This document shows, piece by piece, positions 1 through 10,680 of a stretch of DNA of 64,000 nucleotides. The stretch is taken from contig JAKAUQ010000012.1 of the NCBI GenBank assembly GCA_021827705.1, forward strand, positions 26,343 to 90,342, read 5' to 3'. Numbering within the stretch: position 1 is the first letter of the stretch; each line of letters begins with the position of its first letter. The translations under genes were made by a program, and so were the position numbers. The stretch is from Actinomycetes bacterium. Lineage in GTDB: Bacteria > Actinomycetota > Acidimicrobiia > Acidimicrobiales > RAAP-2. A model generated the notes under the pieces. That model was given only the letters and a program-made list of their open reading frames with translations, did no database searches and was not told the origin of the DNA.

Positions 1-3
1 ACC

Positions 4-552
4 GTGATCTCCCTCGTCACCGACGAGACCGTCGCCGCCGCTCACCGACTCCAGCGCGCCCTCGGACTCCCGAGCGGGCTCACGGAGCCCGGATCGGCCA
101 TCCCCGCGCAACGTCCGCCGACTCCGGCCGATGGGAGCGCCAGCGACCAGCCGGGGCGGGCGCAGACGCCGTTGCGCCACCTGGCGCGGGCCGGGCATCC
201 CACCTCCCCGGCGGGGACCTCGCCCACCGGTGACGGTCACGCGCCGCGCCGTGGGTCGCGGAGCACCGGACCGCGTCAGAACGAGGCCGTCGTCACGTAC
301 TTCAACGAGGCCCGGGGCTACGGCTTCGCCCGCGACGAGCGCGGTGACGACCTCTTCATCCATCACACGCGCATCGACGGCGGGGGTTTCCGCAAGCTCA
401 CCAAAGGCGAGCGGATTCACTTCGACGAGGTCCGCGGGCCCAAGGGTCGCGAGGCGCACAACGTGCGCAGCGGCGTGGTGACCCGCGCGACCTCCTCACG
501 CGGACCGGCGCACCGCGCGCCACGACCGCCCGCGGCCCGCCGCGCCCGCTAG
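4..552 (+). CDS. Cold-shock-domain protein with long disordered N-terminal region (start possibly outside window)
   Basis: The C-terminal half of the visible frame (about residues 94-156) reads as a cold-shock domain, an OB fold that binds single-stranded RNA or DNA. It has an RNP1-like EARGYGFA and an RNP2-like LFIHH. About 90 residues precede it, mostly Pro/Ala/Arg-rich low complexity, and an Arg/Pro-rich basic tail follows, so this is not the minimal Csp of about 67 residues. The frame is open to the window edge. GTG at position 4 is only the first visible start, and the gene may be longer. It ends 29 bp from the convergent ABC exporter gene. The function is probably nucleic-acid binding; no specific role can be assigned. 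Confidence 0.75.
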   Translation: MISLVTDETVAAAHRLQRALGLPSGLTEPGSAIPAQRPPTPADGSASDQPGRAQTPLRHLARAGHPTSPAGTSPTGDGHAPRRGSRSTGPRQNEAVVTYFNEARGYGFARDERGDDLFIHHTRIDGGGFRKLTKGERIHFDEVRGPKGREAHNVRSGVVTRATSSRGPAHRAPRPPAARRAR

Positions 553-581
553 GGCTGACCCCGCGCACCGGGCCGGCGGCC

Positions 582-2528
582 TCACACGGAGGGCTCGGTC
601 GCCGATCCGGCGAACTGCGCCGCGTACAGGCGGTGGTAGGCACCACCGGCCGCGAGCAGGCTGGCGTGGTCGCCCTGCTCGACGACGCGCCCGTGCTCCA
701 TGGCCACGATGATGTGGGCGTCGCGAATCGTCGAGAGGCGATGGGCGATCACGAAGCTCGTCCGGCCCGCGCGCAGCGCGGCCATCGCGTGCTGGATCAG
801 CACCTCGGTGCGGGTGTCGACGCTGCTCGTCGCCTCGTCCAAGATCAGGACGTCCGGGTCGGCGAGGAACGCGCGGGCGATCGTGAGCAGCTGGCGCTGG
901 CCCGCCGACAGGTTGGCGCTGTCGTCGCCGAGCACCGTGTCGTAGCCCTCGGGCATCGTGCGCACGAAGGCGTCCACGTGCGCCGCCTGGGCCGCGGCCA
1001 CGATCTCCTCGTCGGTCGCGCCCGGGCGGCCGTAGGCGATGTTCTCCCGAACGGTGCCCGCAAAGAGCCAGGGGTCCTGGAGCACCATGGCGAAGTGCCG
1101 GCGTACCTCGTCGCGCCCGAGCTCCCGGTAGTCGTGCCCGTCCAGCAGGATCTGGCCCCCATCGATCTCGTAGAAGCGCACCAGCAGATTGACCAGCGTG
1201 GTCTTGCCCGCACCGGTCGGGCCGACGATGGCCACCGTCTCGCCCGGTGCCACCTCCAAGCTGAGGTCCTCGATGAGCTCGACGTCGGGGTCGTAGCGGA
1301 AGCGGACCCCCCGCAGTGACAGGGCTCCGCGCCCCGGCTCGGCCGGCCGGGGCTCGAGGTCGACGGCCTCCTCGGCCGCGTCGAGGAACTCGAACACGCG
1401 CTCGGCCGAGGCCAGGCCCGACTGCAGGGTGTTCATCTGCCCGGCGATCTGGGTGATCGGCATGGTGAACTGGCGGGTGTACTGGATGAACGCCGTCACG
1501 TCGCCGAGGGACAGCAGGCCGGAGGCCACGCGGTAGCCGCCGATCACCGCGATGGCCACGAAGTTCAGATTCGAGACGAACTGCATCGTTGGCTGGATCG
1601 CGCCCGACAGGAACTGCGCCCGGAAGCTCGCGCGATAGAGGCGTCCGTTGACCTCGTCGAACTGGGCCGCGGTGGCGGCTCGCCGGCCGAAGACCTGCAC
1701 CAGGCTGTGACCGGTGTGGGTCTCCTCGACGATCGCGTTGAGCTCGCCGGTGCGGCGCCACTGGGTGGTGAAGTGCACCTGGCTGCGCCGGGCGATCAGG
1801 ATCGTCAAGATGAAGGCCACCGGGATGGTGACGACAGCGATCGCGGCCAGCAGGGGCGAGATCCACAGCATCATCGCCAGCACGCCCACGATGGTCAGCC
1901 CCGAGGTCAGCAGCTGGCTGAGGCCCTGCTGCAGCGTCGTGGTGAGGTTGTCGATGTCGTTGGTGACGCGGCTGAGCACGTCGCCGTGGGGGTGCGTGTC
2001 GAAGTACGCCAGCGGCAGGCGCGCCAACTTCTCCTCGACGTCTCGGCGCAGCCGGTACATCGAGCGCTGGGCGACCCCGGCCATCAGGTAGCCCTGCGCG
2101 TACGTGAGCGCCGAGCCGGTCAGGTAGGCCAGGGCCGCCACGGCCAAGATCGCTCCCAGCCGCGAGAGGTTCACGCCGACGCCGGGGGTTAGGGGCATCG
2201 TCGAGAGCATCTGGGCGATCTGCCCGTGCCCGTGGGCCCGCAGGAGCGCGACCGCCTGGGAGCGCGTCAGGCCGAGCGGCAGGCGCGCGCTGATGATGCC
2301 GTCGAAGAGCACGTTGGTCGCCCGGCCCAGGATCCAGGGCCCACTGACGTTGGCCGCGACCGCCGCCACACCCAGGACCAGCGCCGCGAGCAGGGGTCGG
2401 CGCTCCGGGCCGAGCCGGCCGACCAGGCGGGCTAGCGACCGCCGGGCGTCGGTGGCCGCACCGCCCGGCGCCACGGGGGGTCGCATCCCTCCGCGCCAGG
2501 CACCTGCGGGTCCCCCACCGATCGTCAC
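582..2528 (-). CDS. ABC exporter half-transporter, fused permease-ATPase, canonical-Walker-B subunit
   Basis: This 648-aa protein has an N-terminal six-helix transmembrane domain and a C-terminal nucleotide-binding domain. The latter has Walker A GPTGAGKT, Q-loop VLQDPW, Walker B LILDEATSS with the catalytic Glu, and a switch His in IAHRLST. The signature motif deviates: LSAGQ instead of LSGGQ. The GTG start at 2528 overlaps the TGA stop of the upstream half-transporter by 4 nt, so the two are translationally coupled and probably form a heterodimer exporting drugs or lipids from the cytoplasmic membrane. An ATG 14 codons downstream is an alternative start. The substrate cannot be told from sequence. 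Confidence 0.93.
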   Translation of the reverse strand: MTIGGGPAGAWRGGMRPPVAPGGAATDARRSLARLVGRLGPERRPLLAALVLGVAAVAANVSGPWILGRATNVLFDGIISARLPLGLTRSQAVALLRAHGHGQIAQMLSTMPLTPGVGVNLSRLGAILAVAALAYLTGSALTYAQGYLMAGVAQRSMYRLRRDVEEKLARLPLAYFDTHPHGDVLSRVTNDIDNLTTTLQQGLSQLLTSGLTIVGVLAMMLWISPLLAAIAVVTIPVAFILTILIARRSQVHFTTQWRRTGELNAIVEETHTGHSLVQVFGRRAATAAQFDEVNGRLYRASFRAQFLSGAIQPTMQFVSNLNFVAIAVIGGYRVASGLLSLGDVTAFIQYTRQFTMPITQIAGQMNTLQSGLASAERVFEFLDAAEEAVDLEPRPAEPGRGALSLRGVRFRYDPDVELIEDLSLEVAPGETVAIVGPTGAGKTTLVNLLVRFYEIDGGQILLDGHDYRELGRDEVRRHFAMVLQDPWLFAGTVRENIAYGRPGATDEEIVAAAQAAHVDAFVRTMPEGYDTVLGDDSANLSAGQRQLLTIARAFLADPDVLILDEATSSVDTRTEVLIQHAMAALRAGRTSFVIAHRLSTIRDAHIIVAMEHGRVVEQGDHASLLAAGGAYHRLYAAQFAGSATEPSV

Positions 2529-4252
2529 GCCACCGGCCCCAGCTGCGACACGACGATCTCTCGGTAGGGCTCGCAGGCCGACATCAGGTCGTCGTGCGCG
2601 CCCACGCCGGCGACCCGTCCTTCGTCCAGGACGATGATCTGGTGGGCCCCCATGATCGTCGAGACCCGCTGGGCCACGACCACCACGCTGGCCGGCCCCG
2701 TGTACGCGGGCAGCGCTGCCCGCAGGCGCGCATCGGTCTCCGCGTCCAGGGCCGAGAAGCAGTCGTCGAACAGGTAGAGCGCCGGGCGGCGCACCAGGGA
2801 CCGTGCGATCGCCAGGCGCTGGCGCTGGCCCCCCGACACGTTCGTGCCACCCTGGTCGATGGGCGCGCTCAGGCCACCCATCTCGGAGACGAAGTCCGCC
2901 GCCTGGGCGACGGCCAGCGCGTGCCACAGGTCGTCGTCGGCCGCGTCCTCGTCGCCGAGGCGCAGATTGCTCGCCACGGTGCCCCCGAACAGGTAGGCGG
3001 CCTGGGGCACCAGGCCGATCGTCGACCACAGCTGCTCGCGCGACTGCTCGCGCACGTCGAGACCGTTGACGCGCACGGTGCCCGCCGAGACGTCCAGGAA
3101 GCGCGCCACCAGGCTGAGCAGGGTGGACTTGCCCGACCCGGTGCCGCCGATGACCGCGGTGGTCTGACCCGGTGCGACGCGCAGCGTGACGTCCTCGAGC
3201 ACGGCCCGCTCGGAGCCCGGATAGCGGAAGTGGACGCCCTCGAGCTCGACGGTGCCGTCGACGTGCGCGGGACGTCGGGCCGCGGGCAGGTCGGCGATGG
3301 ACGGCGTGGCGGCCAGGACCTGGGCGATGCGCTCGGCGCTGGCCATGGCGCGCGGCACCATGATGGCGAGCATCGTGGCCATCATCACCGCGATCAGGAT
3401 CTGCAGGATGTAGGACAGCACCGCGGTCAGGTTGCCGATGGACACCGAGCCCTCGGCCGCCAGGCGCCCCCCGAACCACATCACCGCCACGCTGGTGAGG
3501 TTCAAGATGGCCATCATCGTGGGCATCATCAGCGCGAAGAGGCGGTTCACCGAGAGGGTGGTGGCGGTGAGGTCGGCGTTGGCCTCGTCGAAACGGCGCG
3601 CCTCGTCGGGTCCGCGCACGAACGCCCGGACGACGCGGACGCCGGTGATCTGCTCGCGCAGCACCTGGGTGATGCGGTCGATCCGAACCTGCATCACCCG
3701 GAAGCGCGGCACGACGCGCGACATCATGACGGCGAGGAAGACGACCATCAGCGGTACCGCCACCGCCAGCACCGGCAGGAGCCGGGCCCCTTCGCGGATG
3801 GCGAAGATCATGCCGCCGATCATCATGATCGGCGCGACCACCATCATCGTCAGCGAGATCTGAAGGACCATCTGGATCTGCTGGACGTCGTTGGTGTTGC
3901 GGGTGATGAGCGACGGCGTGCCGAAGTCGCTCATGTCGCGCAGCGAGAAGGCCTGCACCGCGGCGAACACGTCCCGACGCAGATCGGCGCCCACCGACAT
4001 CGAGACGCGCGAAGCCCAGTACACCCCGACGATCGCGACGGCGCTGATGGCCAGGGTCACGGTGAGCATCTCGGCGCCCGTGGCCCAGATGTACCCGAGG
4101 TTGCCTTCGACGATCCCCCGGTTGATCAGGTCGGCATTGAGGTTCGGCAGGTAGAGGTTGCCCAGGCTCTGACCCACGAGCATCACCACGATGAGCACGA
4201 TCGGACCCGACCGCACGCCGAGGTAGGGGCGTAGGAGTCGCCACAGCATCAA
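2525..4252 (-). CDS. ABC exporter half-transporter, fused permease-ATPase, degenerate-site subunit
   Basis: This 575-aa protein has six predicted membrane helices followed by an ATPase domain with Walker A GGTGSGKS and a canonical LSGGQ-like signature (VSGGQRQR). Its Walker B region reads LYLFDDCFSALD: the catalytic Glu is replaced by Asp. That is the hallmark of the degenerate subunit of heterodimeric exporters such as TM287/288 or LmrCD (known families). Its partner is the overlapping downstream gene. The start is TTG 4252 or ATG 4249. A TAGAGT -10 box lies 6 nt before the TTG, so the mRNA may be leaderless. The cargo is unknown. Confidence 0.93.
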   Translation of the reverse strand: MMLWRLLRPYLGVRSGPIVLIVVMLVGQSLGNLYLPNLNADLINRGIVEGNLGYIWATGAEMLTVTLAISAVAIVGVYWASRVSMSVGADLRRDVFAAVQAFSLRDMSDFGTPSLITRNTNDVQQIQMVLQISLTMMVVAPIMMIGGMIFAIREGARLLPVLAVAVPLMVVFLAVMMSRVVPRFRVMQVRIDRITQVLREQITGVRVVRAFVRGPDEARRFDEANADLTATTLSVNRLFALMMPTMMAILNLTSVAVMWFGGRLAAEGSVSIGNLTAVLSYILQILIAVMMATMLAIMVPRAMASAERIAQVLAATPSIADLPAARRPAHVDGTVELEGVHFRYPGSERAVLEDVTLRVAPGQTTAVIGGTGSGKSTLLSLVARFLDVSAGTVRVNGLDVREQSREQLWSTIGLVPQAAYLFGGTVASNLRLGDEDAADDDLWHALAVAQAADFVSEMGGLSAPIDQGGTNVSGGQRQRLAIARSLVRRPALYLFDDCFSALDAETDARLRAALPAYTGPASVVVVAQRVSTIMGAHQIIVLDEGRVAGVGAHDDLMSACEPYREIVVSQLGPVA

Positions 4253-4255
4253 CGA

Positions 4256-4271
4256 CCCACTCTAGGGTGGG
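4256..4271. promoter_or_regulatory. Near-perfect palindrome over the ABC exporter promoter
   Basis: CCCAC and GTGGG arms flank TCTAGG, giving a 16-bp near-palindrome. It covers the TAGAGT -10 hexamer (4264-4259, minus strand) of the exporter gene and lies just downstream of the metal-ATPase/hemerythrin genes. It could be a repressor operator for the exporter or a weak terminator hairpin for the upstream operon. No T-tract follows. Confidence 0.4.
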
Positions 4272-4283
4272 CCGTTCGCGGGC

Positions 4284-4471
4284 CTAGGTCTCGACCAGGG
4301 AGAGCAGGCTCTCCTCCTCCTGCGCGGTGTGCAGGGCGATGATGGCCTGCAGACCGTAGAGCATGCTGCGCAGCTCGACGACGTCTCCGGCGTCGGCCCC
4401 TCCCCGCTCGAGGTCGTCGAGCAGCTGGCTCAGGCGACGGACCCGATGCGCGATCTCCGCGTGGCCCCGAC

Positions 4472-4475
<4 letters not shown>
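4284..4475 (-). CDS. Second half of a hemerythrin-like domain (split from the metal ATPase)
   Basis: This 63-residue frame begins with ATG overlapping the TGA of the P1B ATPase (ATGA, 4475-4472). It reads like helices three and four of a hemerythrin HHE domain, with ligand-like His and Glu residues in GHAEIAHRV and ALHTAQEEE. The ATPase upstream ends with helices one and two. The G6 run at 4499-4494 shows that one extra G would join the two frames into a single protein of about 770 aa. This may be a ribosomal frameshift product, a coupled separate subunit, a mutation or a sequencing error. Alone it is too short to be a complete diiron hemerythrin. Confidence 0.6.
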
Positions 4476-6595
<2,120 letters not shown>

Positions 6596-6601
6596 AGGCC
6601 C

Positions 6602-6607
6602 ACCCTA
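6602..6607 (-). promoter_or_regulatory. -10 box of the metal ATPase gene (leaderless)
   Basis: TAGGGT on the minus strand, 6 nt before the ATG at 6595. This places the expected transcription start on or next to the start codon. Confidence 0.5.
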
Positions 6608-6638
6608 GGTTCGTGGCGGCGCGCCGCCCCAGAGGACC

Positions 6639-7058
6639 TCAGCGCACGGTCAACGCGATCGGCACCGCCCGCAGCGCCTGGGACACCGGGCAGTTCTCCT
6701 TGGCCGAGGCGGCGGCGGCCGCGAAGGCCTCACCCGACAGTCCCGGGACGTCGCCGGCCACCGCGATGCGGATGGCGACGATGCCCTCGCCCGGCTGGAA
6801 GTCGACCTCGACCGAGGTGTCCAAGGTAGTGGCCGGCGTCCCCCCCTTGGCCAGGGCGCTCGACAGCGCCATGGAGAAGCACGCGGCGTGCGCTGCGGCG
6901 ATGAGCTCCTCGGGACTGGTGCGACCCTCGGGCGTCTGGGCACGGCTGGCCCACGTCACGTCGAAGGCTCCGGTGCCGCTGGAGACCAGCGACACGGTCC
7001 CGTGCCCTTCGAGCAGCGTCCCCTCCCAGTGCGCGTCGGCAGTGCGTGTCGTGGCCAT
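6639..7058 (-). CDS. OsmC/Ohr-family peroxiredoxin
   Basis: This 139-aa protein has the usual OsmC length. The two redox cysteines sit in the expected places: Cys60 (HAACFSMAL) on the central helix and Cys123 (ENCPVS) near the C-terminus. The family reduces organic hydroperoxides in the cytoplasm with a thiol or lipoyl reductant. The protein looks closer to OsmC than Ohr (SPEELIAAAHAACFS), but I would not separate them on this alone. A strong AGGAGG ribosome-binding site precedes the ATG by 5 nt. It sits alone downstream of the metal ATPase start region, consistent with metal/oxidative stress clustering. Confidence 0.92.
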   Translation of the reverse strand: MATTRTADAHWEGTLLEGHGTVSLVSSGTGAFDVTWASRAQTPEGRTSPEELIAAAHAACFSMALSSALAKGGTPATTLDTSVEVDFQPGEGIVAIRIAVAGDVPGLSGEAFAAAAASAKENCPVSQALRAVPIALTVR

Positions 7059-7145
7059 GTGTCCTCCTCGGTGTCGATGACGTTCTAGCGCGCCGGTGGC
7101 CCCCGCGCCGCACCCCGCGACCCGGGCTCCCTTAGCTGCTCCCGT

Positions 7146-7151
7146 TAGGAT
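7146..7151 (+). promoter_or_regulatory. -10 box upstream of the leader ORF and SGNH hydrolase
   Basis: TAGGAT lies 9 nt before an ATG at 7161. That ATG opens a 15-codon reading frame ending on the hydrolase start, so transcription probably begins within a few bases of it. Confidence 0.45.
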
Positions 7152-7160
7152 GGACCCGAT

Positions 7161-7208
7161 ATGCGCTGGCGCCCGTGTCTGCCCTCTGACGCCATCGTCT
7201 CGGCGTGA
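7161..7208 (+). CDS. Putative 15-residue leader peptide coupled to the SGNH hydrolase
   Basis: ATG at 7161 opens a frame reading MRWRPCLPSDAIVSA. Its TGA stop overlaps the GTG start of the downstream hydrolase (GTGA, 7205-7208). It lies 9 nt after a TAGGAT -10 box, so a near-leaderless transcript would begin by translating it, and the hydrolase, which has no clear ribosome-binding site, could be read by termination-reinitiation. There is no recognisable attenuator hairpin. It may be chance; support is positional only. Confidence 0.4.
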   Translation: MRWRPCLPSDAIVSA

Positions 7209-8878
7209 GGATCGAGCGACGCCTCTCGCGGCGCGTGCGCGGCCCGGCGGTGCTGGCCGCGCTCGCCGCGACCTTCTCCCTGGTCCTGGCACCGTTCGCC
7301 CCAGGTCGTGCGGGTGGCTCCACGGCGAGCTGGGTGACCGCGTGGACCTCCCCGACCGATCTGGCCCTGGGCGGCACCTACAACTCCACCATCCGCGACA
7401 TCGCGACGGTCCCCATCGCGGGCACACGGATCGCCCTGACCTTCTCCAACCTGTGGAGCTCCACGCCCACCACCTTCGGGGCGGTCACCGTGGCCGAGGA
7501 CCTGTCGGGTGCCAGCCTCGTGGCCGGCACGCTGCACCCGGTGACCTTCGCCGGACGTCGCTCCGTGACGATCCCGGCCCACGGCCGCGTCACCAGCGAT
7601 CCCGTCTCGCTCGCGGTCCACAGCGGCGAGACGCTGGCCGTCTCGATCGCCATCACCGGCTGGGCCACCGTGAGCGTCCACTACTGCTGCATCGGCCACA
7701 CTGACACCTGGGCCACGGCCAACGGCGTGGGCGACCAGACCACGGTGGCCTCCGCCACGCCCTTCAACGTGTCACTGACCGGTCCGTTCCTGCGATTCCT
7801 GTCCGGCATCACGGTCGCGGGCACCCCCGCGCGGGGGACGGTCGTCGCCTTCGGTGACTCCATCACCGACGGCTACGGCTACGAGAACTTGGGCTACAGC
7901 TGGGTCACGGCGCTCCAGCAGCGACTCGATGCGCTCCCCGCGAGCGACCAGCTGGCCGTCGTGAACGAGGGCATCTCGGGCAACACCCTCACGGTGTTCC
8001 CCGCCGGGACCACCTTCGCCGCCAACTCGGGGGGCCTGCCCGGCGTGACCCGATTCGCCACCGATGCCTTGAGCTGGCCCGGCGTTCGCGCCATCGTGGT
8101 GCTGCTGGGCATCAACGACATCTGGTTCGGCGCGGGCGGGCTGACCGGTCATCCCATCGCGCCCTACGGCACGGCCGCCTCTCTGGAGGCCGGCTACCGC
8201 TCCCTCATCGCCCAGGCCCGCGCCCATCACATCCCCATCGACGCCGTGACCCTGCTGCCGCGGGCGACCTCGACGGCCAACCCGCACGACGACGTCATCG
8301 CTGAGTACTGGGGTCCGAGCGAGCAGGCCGTCCTGGACGCGGTCAACGCCTGGCTGCTGTCGGGGCACTCCGGCTTCACCCACGTCATCGATGCGGCCAG
8401 CGTCATGGGCGACGTCTACGACGGGGCCTGCCAGCCGACCCTGCCCTACCCCGCGTACTTCAACCAGGACCACCTGCACCCCAACGTGGCCGGCCAGACG
8501 GCGCTGGCCAACGCCATCCCGACGACCTGGCTGGGCACGGCCCCCGCGCCGCACACCCCCGCTCTGACGAGCGCCATCCCGACACCCGGATGCGCCGCGG
8601 CGCACCGGGCCACCGCAGTCCTGGCCGCCAGCGTTCCCCCGCCCACGACCACCACCACCACCATCCCCGTCACGACGACGACCGCCGGCCCGTCACTAGC
8701 CCGCCGGGCGCGCCCGTTCCTCGGCGGCGTGCTCATCGTGCTGCTGGTCCTCGCCGCGACCCTCGCCCTGGTGGCCCGCCAGCGGGTGCGCCGCCGGCAC
8801 CGGGCCCGCCAGCGCATGGCCCCCCTGGACTCCTACCGACACCCCGCGCCGCCGCGCTCGCCTCGCTCCCGCCGCTGA
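7205..8878 (+). CDS. Secreted, membrane-anchored SGNH/GDSL hydrolase
   Basis: This 557-aa protein has a basic N-terminus and hydrophobic stretch ending near APFAPGRAG (signal peptide). A beta-sandwich-like region follows, then an SGNH hydrolase domain with nucleophile block FGDSITDG, oxyanion Asn in LGINDIW and catalytic DHLHPN near residue 420. After it come a Thr/Pro linker, one membrane helix (GGVLIVLLVLAA) and an Arg-rich cytoplasmic tail, so the enzyme is displayed outside the cell. Relatives hydrolyse esters of lipids or acetylated polysaccharides (family knowledge). The start GTG overlaps the stop of a short upstream frame. Confidence 0.88.
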   Translation: MRIERRLSRRVRGPAVLAALAATFSLVLAPFAPGRAGGSTASWVTAWTSPTDLALGGTYNSTIRDIATVPIAGTRIALTFSNLWSSTPTTFGAVTVAEDLSGASLVAGTLHPVTFAGRRSVTIPAHGRVTSDPVSLAVHSGETLAVSIAITGWATVSVHYCCIGHTDTWATANGVGDQTTVASATPFNVSLTGPFLRFLSGITVAGTPARGTVVAFGDSITDGYGYENLGYSWVTALQQRLDALPASDQLAVVNEGISGNTLTVFPAGTTFAANSGGLPGVTRFATDALSWPGVRAIVVLLGINDIWFGAGGLTGHPIAPYGTAASLEAGYRSLIAQARAHHIPIDAVTLLPRATSTANPHDDVIAEYWGPSEQAVLDAVNAWLLSGHSGFTHVIDAASVMGDVYDGACQPTLPYPAYFNQDHLHPNVAGQTALANAIPTTWLGTAPAPHTPALTSAIPTPGCAAAHRATAVLAASVPPPTTTTTTIPVTTTTAGPSLARRARPFLGGVLIVLLVLAATLALVARQRVRRRHRARQRMAPLDSYRHPAPPRSPRSRR

Positions 8879-8891
8879 GCGGACCGACCCC

Positions 8892-9530
8892 TCAACGCAC
8901 GTCGTAGCGGTAGCGCAGGAAGACCTCGCCGCTGCGCGAGGTGATCTCGCCGTCGCGCCGCCAGCCCAGGCGGTCGTAGAAGTGCTGGGCGGCCAGGTCC
9001 GGCGGCGTCACCAGGACGAGCTGCTCGTCGCCCGCCGCCCGCGCCTGCGCGATGGCCTCGGCGACCAGCGCGCGGCCGATGCCGTGACCCTGCTGGGCCG
9101 CGTCCACCAGCACGTGGGTGACCTCACCCACGACCGGGCCCGCCGGCGCCGCCGGCGCCGCCGCCGAGCGCCGCCGAGCCAGGCGGTACAGGCCACCCGC
9201 GTAGCGCCTCGCGCGCGTCACCAGCAGGTCGCGCGCCAGCGGCCAGTCGCGCACCAGTGCCAGCCCGATGTCGCGCGCGAGGCGCCAGCCGTCGCGGCGC
9301 ACCATCGCGCGCGTGTGCTCGGCCGGCCCCGTCGCGCCCAGCAGGGCACCGACCACGCGGCCGTCGTCTTCGGCCACCAGGGCCAATCCTCCGGGGACCG
9401 CGAGCCACGCCCGGTAGTACGTGCGCAAGAAGCGCTCACCGAAGCGCGTGAGGAACTCCATGGGCAAGACGTCGACGTGAAGCCTGACGGCGGCTCGCAC
9501 GTCGGCATCGGTCATCGCTCGCACCCGCAT
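8892..9530 (-). CDS. GNAT-family N-acetyltransferase
   Basis: This 212-aa protein begins RAMTDADVRAAV, as GNAT proteins often do, and carries the acetyl-CoA pyrophosphate-binding motif QQGHGIGRAL at about 160, then a C-terminal FYDRLGW strand. It transfers an acetyl group from acetyl-CoA to an amine of unknown identity. A roughly 50-residue Arg/Ala-rich insertion sits between the N-terminal strands and the acetyl-CoA motif. A GAGGGGG ribosome-binding site precedes the ATG and a TAGTGT box lies near 9557-9552. It converges with the SGNH hydrolase gene, 13 bp apart. Confidence 0.85.
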   Translation of the reverse strand: MRVRAMTDADVRAAVRLHVDVLPMEFLTRFGERFLRTYYRAWLAVPGGLALVAEDDGRVVGALLGATGPAEHTRAMVRRDGWRLARDIGLALVRDWPLARDLLVTRARRYAGGLYRLARRRSAAAPAAPAGPVVGEVTHVLVDAAQQGHGIGRALVAEAIAQARAAGDEQLVLVTPPDLAAQHFYDRLGWRRDGEITSRSGEVFLRYRYDVR

Positions 9531-9589
9531 CGCACCCCCTCGGCGCCGCCCACACTACGGGGTGGGGGGCTGTCGGCGGGGGCCGCTGC

Positions 9590-9595
9590 TACGCT
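9590..9595 (+). promoter_or_regulatory. -10 box of the secreted alpha/beta hydrolase (leaderless)
   Basis: TACGCT ends 7 nt before the ATG at 9603, so the predicted transcript starts at or next to the start codon. Confidence 0.5.
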
Positions 9596-9602
9596 CTGCG
9601 CG

Positions 9603-10679
9603 ATGGGCCCCGCGCGACACGGTCGGCGCTTCAGCCGTCGGCGCCGCCGGCGCCTCGGCGCCTTCTCCCTGATCGTCGCCGTTCTCGTCGTGGCCACGGT
9701 CCTGGCCGTGCGCCCCGGTCGCGGCCCGAGCACGCCCCCGACGACCACGTCGAGCGCCCCGAGCACATCGAGCACCACGACCACGACCCCCCCGCCGACC
9801 GGCCCCGTGGCGGTGGGCGCGGTGACCTTCACCGTCACCGAGCCCGCGACGTCCTCGAGCGGCGCGCGCAGCTTCCCGGTGACGGTTCGCTACCCCGCCA
9901 TCGGCACCCCTGGTGAGGCGGCCAGCGGCCTCCCGCCGCGGCCCGGCCCCTACCCCCTGGTGATCTTCTCGCAGGGATTCGACATCTCCCCTGAGGCCTA
10001 CGCCGGCCTGCTTGACGCGTGGAGCGCGGCGGGCTACGTGGTGGCGGACCCCGCCTATCCCCACACCTCGCCCGGTGCGGTCGGCGGCGTCTTACGGACC
10101 GACATCGTTCACCATCCCGCCGATCTGAGCTTCCTGGTGACGACCCTGCTGGCCGACGACCACGCCAGCGGCCCCCTCGCCGGCATGATCGCGCCGGCTC
10201 CCGTGGGCGTCATCGGGCAGTCCGACGGCGGCGACGTCAGCCTGGCCGTGGCCGCCAACACCTGCTGTCGCGATCGGCGCATCGGCGCGGCCATCTTGCT
10301 GTCGGGCGCGGAGCTGTCCTGGTTCCCCGGCTCGTACTTCACGGGCGGGTCGGCGCCACTGCTGGTGGTCCAGGGCACGGCCGACCACGTCATGAATCCG
10401 GTCACCTGCTCGGTCACCCTGTACGACGCGGCCCCGCGGCCGCGCTACTACCTCTCGATGCTCGGCCAGGACCACCTCAGCGCCTACGTGCCGCCCGGTC
10501 CGGCCCGCTCGACGGTGGCGGCGGTCACGACCGACTTCCTCAACGCCTACCTCAAGCACGTCCCCGATGCCCTGGCCGCCATGCGCGCGGCCGGCGACGT
10601 GGCCGGGCGAGCCCACCTCACCAGCCAGAGCGCGCTGGCTCCGGTCGCGGGGACCTGTCCCGACGCTCCCGCGGGCTAG
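9603..10679 (+). CDS. Secreted/membrane-anchored alpha/beta hydrolase
   Basis: This 358-aa protein starts with an Arg-rich segment and one membrane helix (FSLIVAVLVVATVLAV), then a Thr/Ser/Pro linker, placing the catalytic domain outside the cell. The hydrolase core shows the nucleophile elbow GQSDGG, an acid in GTADHV and a His in GQDHLS. These resemble dienelactone hydrolase, PAF-acetylhydrolase or cutinase-like esterases. ATG 9603 was chosen because the signal-anchor begins there and a TACGCT box lies 7 nt upstream; the frame is open further upstream but shows no protein-like sequence. The substrate is unknown. Confidence 0.85.
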   Translation: MGPARHGRRFSRRRRRRLGAFSLIVAVLVVATVLAVRPGRGPSTPPTTTSSAPSTSSTTTTTPPPTGPVAVGAVTFTVTEPATSSSGARSFPVTVRYPAIGTPGEAASGLPPRPGPYPLVIFSQGFDISPEAYAGLLDAWSAAGYVVADPAYPHTSPGAVGGVLRTDIVHHPADLSFLVTTLLADDHASGPLAGMIAPAPVGVIGQSDGGDVSLAVAANTCCRDRRIGAAILLSGAELSWFPGSYFTGGSAPLLVVQGTADHVMNPVTCSVTLYDAAPRPRYYLSMLGQDHLSAYVPPGPARSTVAAVTTDFLNAYLKHVPDALAAMRAAGDVAGRAHLTSQSALAPVAGTCPDAPAG

Positions 10680-10680
10680 T

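Noticed and set aside
1..110. First 35 residues of the cold-shock gene resembling the end of a PLP-dependent dehydratase
   Set aside because: The likeness (DETVAAAHRLQRALG then TEPGSA) is too short and the sequence before the window edge is missing, so no fusion can be claimed.
582..4244. A single 1220-residue frame spanning both ABC exporter genes
   Set aside because: Its first half is Arg/His-rich nonsense antisense-frame sequence. The real first protein is in another frame, ending at 2525, and only the second half is the real protein starting at 2528.
8640..8700. Simple ACC/ACG-type repeats in hydrolase and LCP genes as possible microsatellites or CRISPR
   Set aside because: They encode Thr/Pro-rich linkers with irregular units; no spacer-repeat structure exists.
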